From Ferruginibacter sp. (GTDB lineage Bacteria; Bacteroidota; Bacteroidia; Chitinophagales; Chitinophagaceae), in assembly GCA_025352625.1 (NCBI GenBank), contig JANXSR010000347.1, positions 1 to 40,059 of the forward strand: a DNA stretch of 40,059 nt, written 5' to 3'. The notes below the pieces were generated by a model. The model saw only the letters and a list, made by a program, of their open reading frames with translations, ran no database searches and was not told where the DNA came from. Numbering within the stretch: position 1 is the stretch's first letter; each line of letters starts with the position of its first letter. A program made the position numbers and the translations under genes. Below are positions 36,934-40,059 of the stretch, piece after piece.

Positions 36934-39474
36934 TTAATTTACAATTATCTTTTTTTGTCCTTCACTAAGTTGTAAATTTTGAAATTGTTTGGGAACCCTT
37001 CCCTTACGGGCAAATGAATTCAAGTCCAAAGAACCTTTCAAAACTTCAAGGATTACCTCATTGGGTGTAACCTCACAAATACCCCAGGAGTAACCGTTAC
37101 TCCAAAAATAACGTCCGGATTTAGATGTGATAGTCATAGATTTTGTAACTGCGGAATACTGAAATTCGCTTAGGGCAATAATTGCGGCCCAGCTTGCCAT
37201 TGCCCTTGCATAGTGATGCCCACATTCGGCTTCATCAAAAGGATTTCTTTTGTACCCATCAAAACGACTCCTAATACTTTCGATGCATTTTAAACCTGCA
37301 TTAATTTGACCTTCATAAATCATACCCACTGCGGCAGTGTATTCAAACCCCGACATTGATTCTGCAAAATAAGGGAAGGGAACTTTCAATCGGCCTTTTG
37401 GCCAGCTTGCCATTATCAGTCCGCTTTCATCGCCTATTACATAAGATCTCATATTGTTGAACAAGGAAGAAAAGTCCTTAACGTAATTGTACTTCATTAC
37501 CGACTTCAAAGTGGTTTTAATATTTTGCTTGTTGGCCAAATATCCCAATCCACAAATATGAGCCATGTATTGCCCTGCTAACTGGTCTACAAGACAGCCC
37601 TTTCCCAATTGGTAGTCTGGAATAAGCACTTGTGGGTCATCCATATTGAGAAATTCAAAAGTTGTAGGGTCAGTAATTTTTTGTTCATAATATTCACCGT
37701 TAAAAAGTTGCTTGTCAACCCATTTATTGCCATCATTTAAAAGCCGGGTACATTTTTCAGCAAAAATTGTATCTTTCATTGCATTTGCCATTTCTGTTGC
37801 AGCCCTTAATGCACCAAAGTACCAAAACTGCATTTGTGGGTTTGGGCCATAATAACTTACATCCATTGTATTGTGTTGTGAACCTTCCATAACACCATCC
37901 TGGTTACCATCCCATCCACCTTTTATCCATGCAAAAGCGAGGGCATTCTTAACCTTCAACCAATTATTTTTTAAAAAATTATAATCACCGGATAATTGCC
38001 ACTCCCTGTAAAATTTCATGATAGTTCCCATTTGTCCATCTGCAGCAAAGGACTTGTTATTGCAAGCTTTTTCCAAGGGAAGCCCAGCCCTGAAACACAT
38101 CATACCTGTTGAATCGGAAGCATGGTTAAACTCTACGTCACGCATGGTACGGGCCAGTTCGCCGAAAAGAAACGGCGTTGCCACTTCATAATTCCAAACA
38201 TGGGTACAGGAACCATAGCAGGAGCCGAATTCATCCATCACTCCTTCCCAGCCCATCATGTGACCGTCTTTTATTCTGAATACAGTTTGGGAACGCAGTG
38301 TGCTTAAATTAAAAAGTGCTGCTTCTTTTACAGGGGCAGGATAGGAGGAGGAAAGAAATGCGTTTAAAAACATTTTTGTTTTTTGCTCCAGCTGGGGAAT
38401 CTGCGGAATAATCTTCAGTGCCGCATCCCAGGCATCAGCATATTTATCACTGTAATAGTTTCCAACAATTTCATCTGACCATGCATATCGGTTGGGAAAA
38501 TTCCATGTAACATAAAACCTGAATAACCGGGAATCCCCGGGGGCAATTTTTTTCTTTACGGCCAAGGAAGCCATTGGGTCATCATCAAACAAACGTGTTT
38601 TGTCTGTTAACATTCCATCCGCACTAAAGTCATCCCAAAAATCAAGCGTTGCCCGTTCCCAACTGTTGGTTTCAGACGAACGGCGGTAGCTTACACCAGA
38701 CTTATCTGTAGTTGTAAGGGCAATTGTTCCATAAGCTGCATCTGTTTTTGCCACGCTGTCTGAATACATATAAATACCCTGAAAGGCTTCATTTTGCCTG
38801 TAAACATTCTGGTTGTTTTTTGCCCCGTCAGGAATATAATCCCCTTTCCAATCAGTGTGAAATTTGCTGCCATCTTTTCCAATAAAATTCCGAACTGTTC
38901 CGCAAACAGAAACTTCGATTGGTTCATTGGTAGTATTTGTTACTTCATATGTTAGAACAGCTACCGGCAATCCACTGGCATCAGCATCGCCGGGAATCAA
39001 CGGATTGAAACCGGTAATCTTCACTTTAACGGGCATCGTTTTATCAGAAAGATTAACCATGCCGACAGGATATGAGGCATCAAAACTTGCATTGGTAAAT
39101 CGAGGAAAGCCATGCTGATTTACAGGACGACCTTCATAATGATTGTATTCGGAGGGATGCACAGGCCCTATTAATGCACGGGTTACTGAAGGCTTGCCTT
39201 GAGGCTTTACAAAAATAGAAAAGAACGGGGCATTGTTCCCTTTTGTAACCGTACTATATCCCTTTGCAGGCTTGTTCATGATTTCCCAATCACGCAGTTC
39301 GCCACGTCCACCCAATGAAACTGTCCCTGTTCCAATTCCACCTAACGGAAGAGCTATGTTGAGTAAATGCTCCTGGTCATAATGCCTGAGGACAGGCCAT
39401 TGGCTGCCTTTTTGTTGTGCAAAAATTGAAAAAGATAAGAATAATAAAAAAGCTGAAAGACTGCATTTACTCAT
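36934..39474 (-). CDS. Secreted GH116-family glycosidase (GBA2/TxGH116-like)
   Basis: 846 residues with a signal peptide (MSKCSLSAFLLFLSFSIFAQQ, cut near 19-20). The N-terminal beta-domain (about 25-340; ALPLGGIGTGTVSLGGRGELRDW at 41-63) and the C-terminal (alpha/alpha)6 domain (about 365-820) match GH116. Glu430 in GSCTHVWNYE corresponds to the nucleophile and Asp538 in HNTMDVSYYG to the general acid in the Thermoanaerobacterium GH116 enzyme as I recall it, so the enzyme looks active. GH116 members cleave beta-glucosides, beta-xylosides, N-acetyl-beta-glucosaminides or glucosylceramide; the substrate here is unknown. It should act in the periplasm or outside the cell. It is a stand-alone gene convergent with the glucan synthase, with repeated TTTACGAAA elements upstream. 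Confidence 0.93.
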   Translation of the reverse strand: MSKCSLSAFLLFLSFSIFAQQKGSQWPVLRHYDQEHLLNIALPLGGIGTGTVSLGGRGELRDWEIMNKPAKGYSTVTKGNNAPFFSIFVKPQGKPSVTRALIGPVHPSEYNHYEGRPVNQHGFPRFTNASFDASYPVGMVNLSDKTMPVKVKITGFNPLIPGDADASGLPVAVLTYEVTNTTNEPIEVSVCGTVRNFIGKDGSKFHTDWKGDYIPDGAKNNQNVYRQNEAFQGIYMYSDSVAKTDAAYGTIALTTTDKSGVSYRRSSETNSWERATLDFWDDFSADGMLTDKTRLFDDDPMASLAVKKKIAPGDSRLFRFYVTWNFPNRYAWSDEIVGNYYSDKYADAWDAALKIIPQIPQLEQKTKMFLNAFLSSSYPAPVKEAALFNLSTLRSQTVFRIKDGHMMGWEGVMDEFGSCYGSCTHVWNYEVATPFLFGELARTMRDVEFNHASDSTGMMCFRAGLPLEKACNNKSFAADGQMGTIMKFYREWQLSGDYNFLKNNWLKVKNALAFAWIKGGWDGNQDGVMEGSQHNTMDVSYYGPNPQMQFWYFGALRAATEMANAMKDTIFAEKCTRLLNDGNKWVDKQLFNGEYYEQKITDPTTFEFLNMDDPQVLIPDYQLGKGCLVDQLAGQYMAHICGLGYLANKQNIKTTLKSVMKYNYVKDFSSLFNNMRSYVIGDESGLIMASWPKGRLKVPFPYFAESMSGFEYTAAVGMIYEGQINAGLKCIESIRSRFDGYKRNPFDEAECGHHYARAMASWAAIIALSEFQYSAVTKSMTITSKSGRYFWSNGYSWGICEVTPNEVILEVLKGSLDLNSFARKGRVPKQFQNLQLSEGQKKIIVN

Positions 39475-39550
39475 ATTATCTGTTTTTAGGTTTTTAAGTT
39501 TATTGTTATGGGCTAAAGTATGGCAGTTTTTGAATGCTTGTTACGGTTTA

Positions 39551-39609
39551 TTTACGAAAGTATATAAAAACTTTTCGTAAAGGCAACCCATGGAGATGTA
39601 TTTACGAAA
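39551..39609. promoter_or_regulatory. Three TTTACGAAA elements upstream of the GH116 gene
   Basis: TTTACGAAA occurs at 39551-39559 and 39601-39609, and its inverse TTTCGTAAA at 39573-39581. The first two in order form an inverted pair with a 13-base AT-rich spacer (arms extend to TTTACGAAAG and CTTT(T)CGTAAA). They lie 77-135 bases upstream of the GH116 start codon. Repeated inverted nonamers in a promoter region suggest binding sites of a dimeric regulator; the regulator is not identifiable here, and the motif differs from the LacI-type CAAnCGnTTG sites. Confidence 0.45.
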
Positions 39610-39666
39610 CCAGTTTGCAATAGCAAGCGTAATTTATTTTTCTGAAAGAGGCTACACTTAAAATAA

Positions 39667-39696
39667 AACCGGGTTTTGAATAATCAAAACCCGGTT
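39667..39696 (-). terminator. Intrinsic terminator of the right-edge minus-strand transcript
   Basis: A perfect 13-base-pair stem, AACCGGGTTTTGA (39667-39679) and TCAAAACCCGGTT (39684-39696), with a 4-base loop. On the minus strand it is followed by TTATTTTAAG, giving a U-rich tail. It starts 25 bases after the stop codon at 39722 and shields the GH116 promoter from upstream transcription. A weaker T-run on the other side (GTTTTT at 39701-39706) could give some plus-strand activity. Confidence 0.9.
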
Positions 39697-39721
39697 GGTT
39701 GTTTTTAGATAAAAGGTAATT

Positions 39722-39982
39722 CTATAGCACTTCTTCAGCCTTGTCTTCAAAAATAATTTGCTCGTCTCTTTCTTCCATGGGTATTTTTCTTATAAAATCA
39801 TCATACCCATCATCAGCATGATTGCTGTAAGCGCCATATGCATCCATGCTGTAGCCCACCAGCCCGTCGTTGGCTTCAATTAAATAAATAATAGAAGAAT
39901 CTGAAGGATCAGAATCACCTTCAAAGCGATATGTCTTTACAATGGTTAACTGATCGGGTGGATAAAATTTTCCATAATTGTG
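39722..39982 (-). pseudogene. Small YRFEG-motif protein lacking its start, out of frame with the receiver fragment
   Basis: A 86-codon open frame ends at TAG 39722-39724. It encodes YPPDQLTIVKTYRFEG, then DSDPSDSSIIYLIEA, GLVGYSMDAYGAYSNH and an acidic C-terminus. I recall the YRFEG...DPxD...VYAIE...G...DAYG pattern from about 100-residue Bacteroidota proteins usually misnamed phosphoribosylpyrophosphate synthetase; their function is unknown. Here no ATG, GTG or TTG precedes the conserved part, the usual N-terminal 30 or so residues are missing, and the frame overlaps the receiver fragment by 37 bases in another phase. It may be a frameshifted fusion gene, a deletion remnant, or a product of -1 frameshifting at AAAATTTT (39964-39971). 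A terminator follows it. Confidence 0.55.
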
Positions 39983-40059
39983 TTAACCTTTTCTTTTGAA
40001 AATGGTTTTCCCATAAAATAATCCACTCCTTCTTTAAAGGCTTTTTGCTTATCCATTAT
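39946..40059 (-). CDS. C-terminal end of a response-regulator receiver domain (partial, runs off the right edge)
   Basis: 37 codons to a TAA at 39946-39948, open to the right edge. The segment EGVDYFMGKPFSKEKVNTIMENF fits the last strand and helix of a CheY-like receiver, with the conserved Lys in GKPF; compare AGTDYFLGKPF in the receiver at 23844-24224. An ATG at 40054-40056 could be read as a start, but the homology implies that the domain begins outside the window. Its last 13 codons overlap the YRFEG-type frame in a different phase, so the end of this protein is uncertain. Confidence 0.7.
   Translation of the reverse strand: MMDKQKAFKEGVDYFMGKPFSKEKVNTIMENFIHPIS

Noticed and set aside
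1..40059. CRISPR arrays, tRNA/rRNA genes, insertion sequences, phage or toxin-antitoxin genes
   Set aside because: No regularly spaced direct repeats, cloverleaf-like sequence, transposase/integrase or phage-type proteins were seen in either strand by reading; a dedicated RNA search was not possible.

Overview
The window looks like chromosomal DNA of a Bacteroidota bacterium, most probably of the Chitinophagaceae type. The DNA is AT-rich and start codons lack recognisable Shine-Dalgarno sequences. There is a SusC/SusD pair, many Bacteroidota-type lipoproteins, a VCBS/ASPIC-UnbV lipoprotein and a DUF2911 protein. This placement rests on gene content and sequence style only; no search was run.

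Layout. 1-1301 (-): N-terminal part of a large secreted adhesin-like protein with a TIG domain and cadherin-like repeats, cut by the left edge. 1778-3981 (-): a NahK-like sugar kinase and a LacI-family regulator. 4282-13027 (+): a beta-helix lipoprotein, a diheme cytochrome c, a large glycoside-hydrolase-like protein and a DUF5107-TPR protein. 13402-18131 (+): SusC and SusD, closed by a strong intrinsic terminator. 18227-22665 (+): a VCBS/ASPIC-UnbV lipoprotein and a 3-hydroxyacyl-CoA-dehydrogenase-fold enzyme. 22791-27403 (-): a small disordered protein, a DUF2911 protein, a stand-alone receiver protein and a five-PAS histidine kinase. 27773-36526 (+): a giant cyclic beta-1,2-glucan synthase-like protein. 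36934-39474 (-): a secreted GH116 enzyme. 39722-40059 (-): an out-of-frame receiver/small-protein junction cut by the right edge.

How the genes may work together. Genes 1778-22665 read as one polysaccharide utilisation locus. SusC/SusD would import a glycan fragment. The GH-like, DUF5107 and beta-helix proteins would act on it outside the cytoplasm, and the kinase would phosphorylate a released sugar inside. The cytochrome and the dehydrogenase-fold enzyme suggest an oxidative step. Three related palindromic sites of the form CAAnCGnTTG lie in front of the kinase, in the LacI/beta-helix divergent promoter and in front of susC. They tie the locus to the LacI-type regulator and are the best-supported new inference here.

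The second half is a separate region: a soluble sensor kinase/receiver pair divergent from a cyclic glucan synthase, then a GH116 gene with repeated TTTACGAAA elements in its promoter region. No RNA genes, CRISPR arrays, insertion sequences or phage genes were seen.
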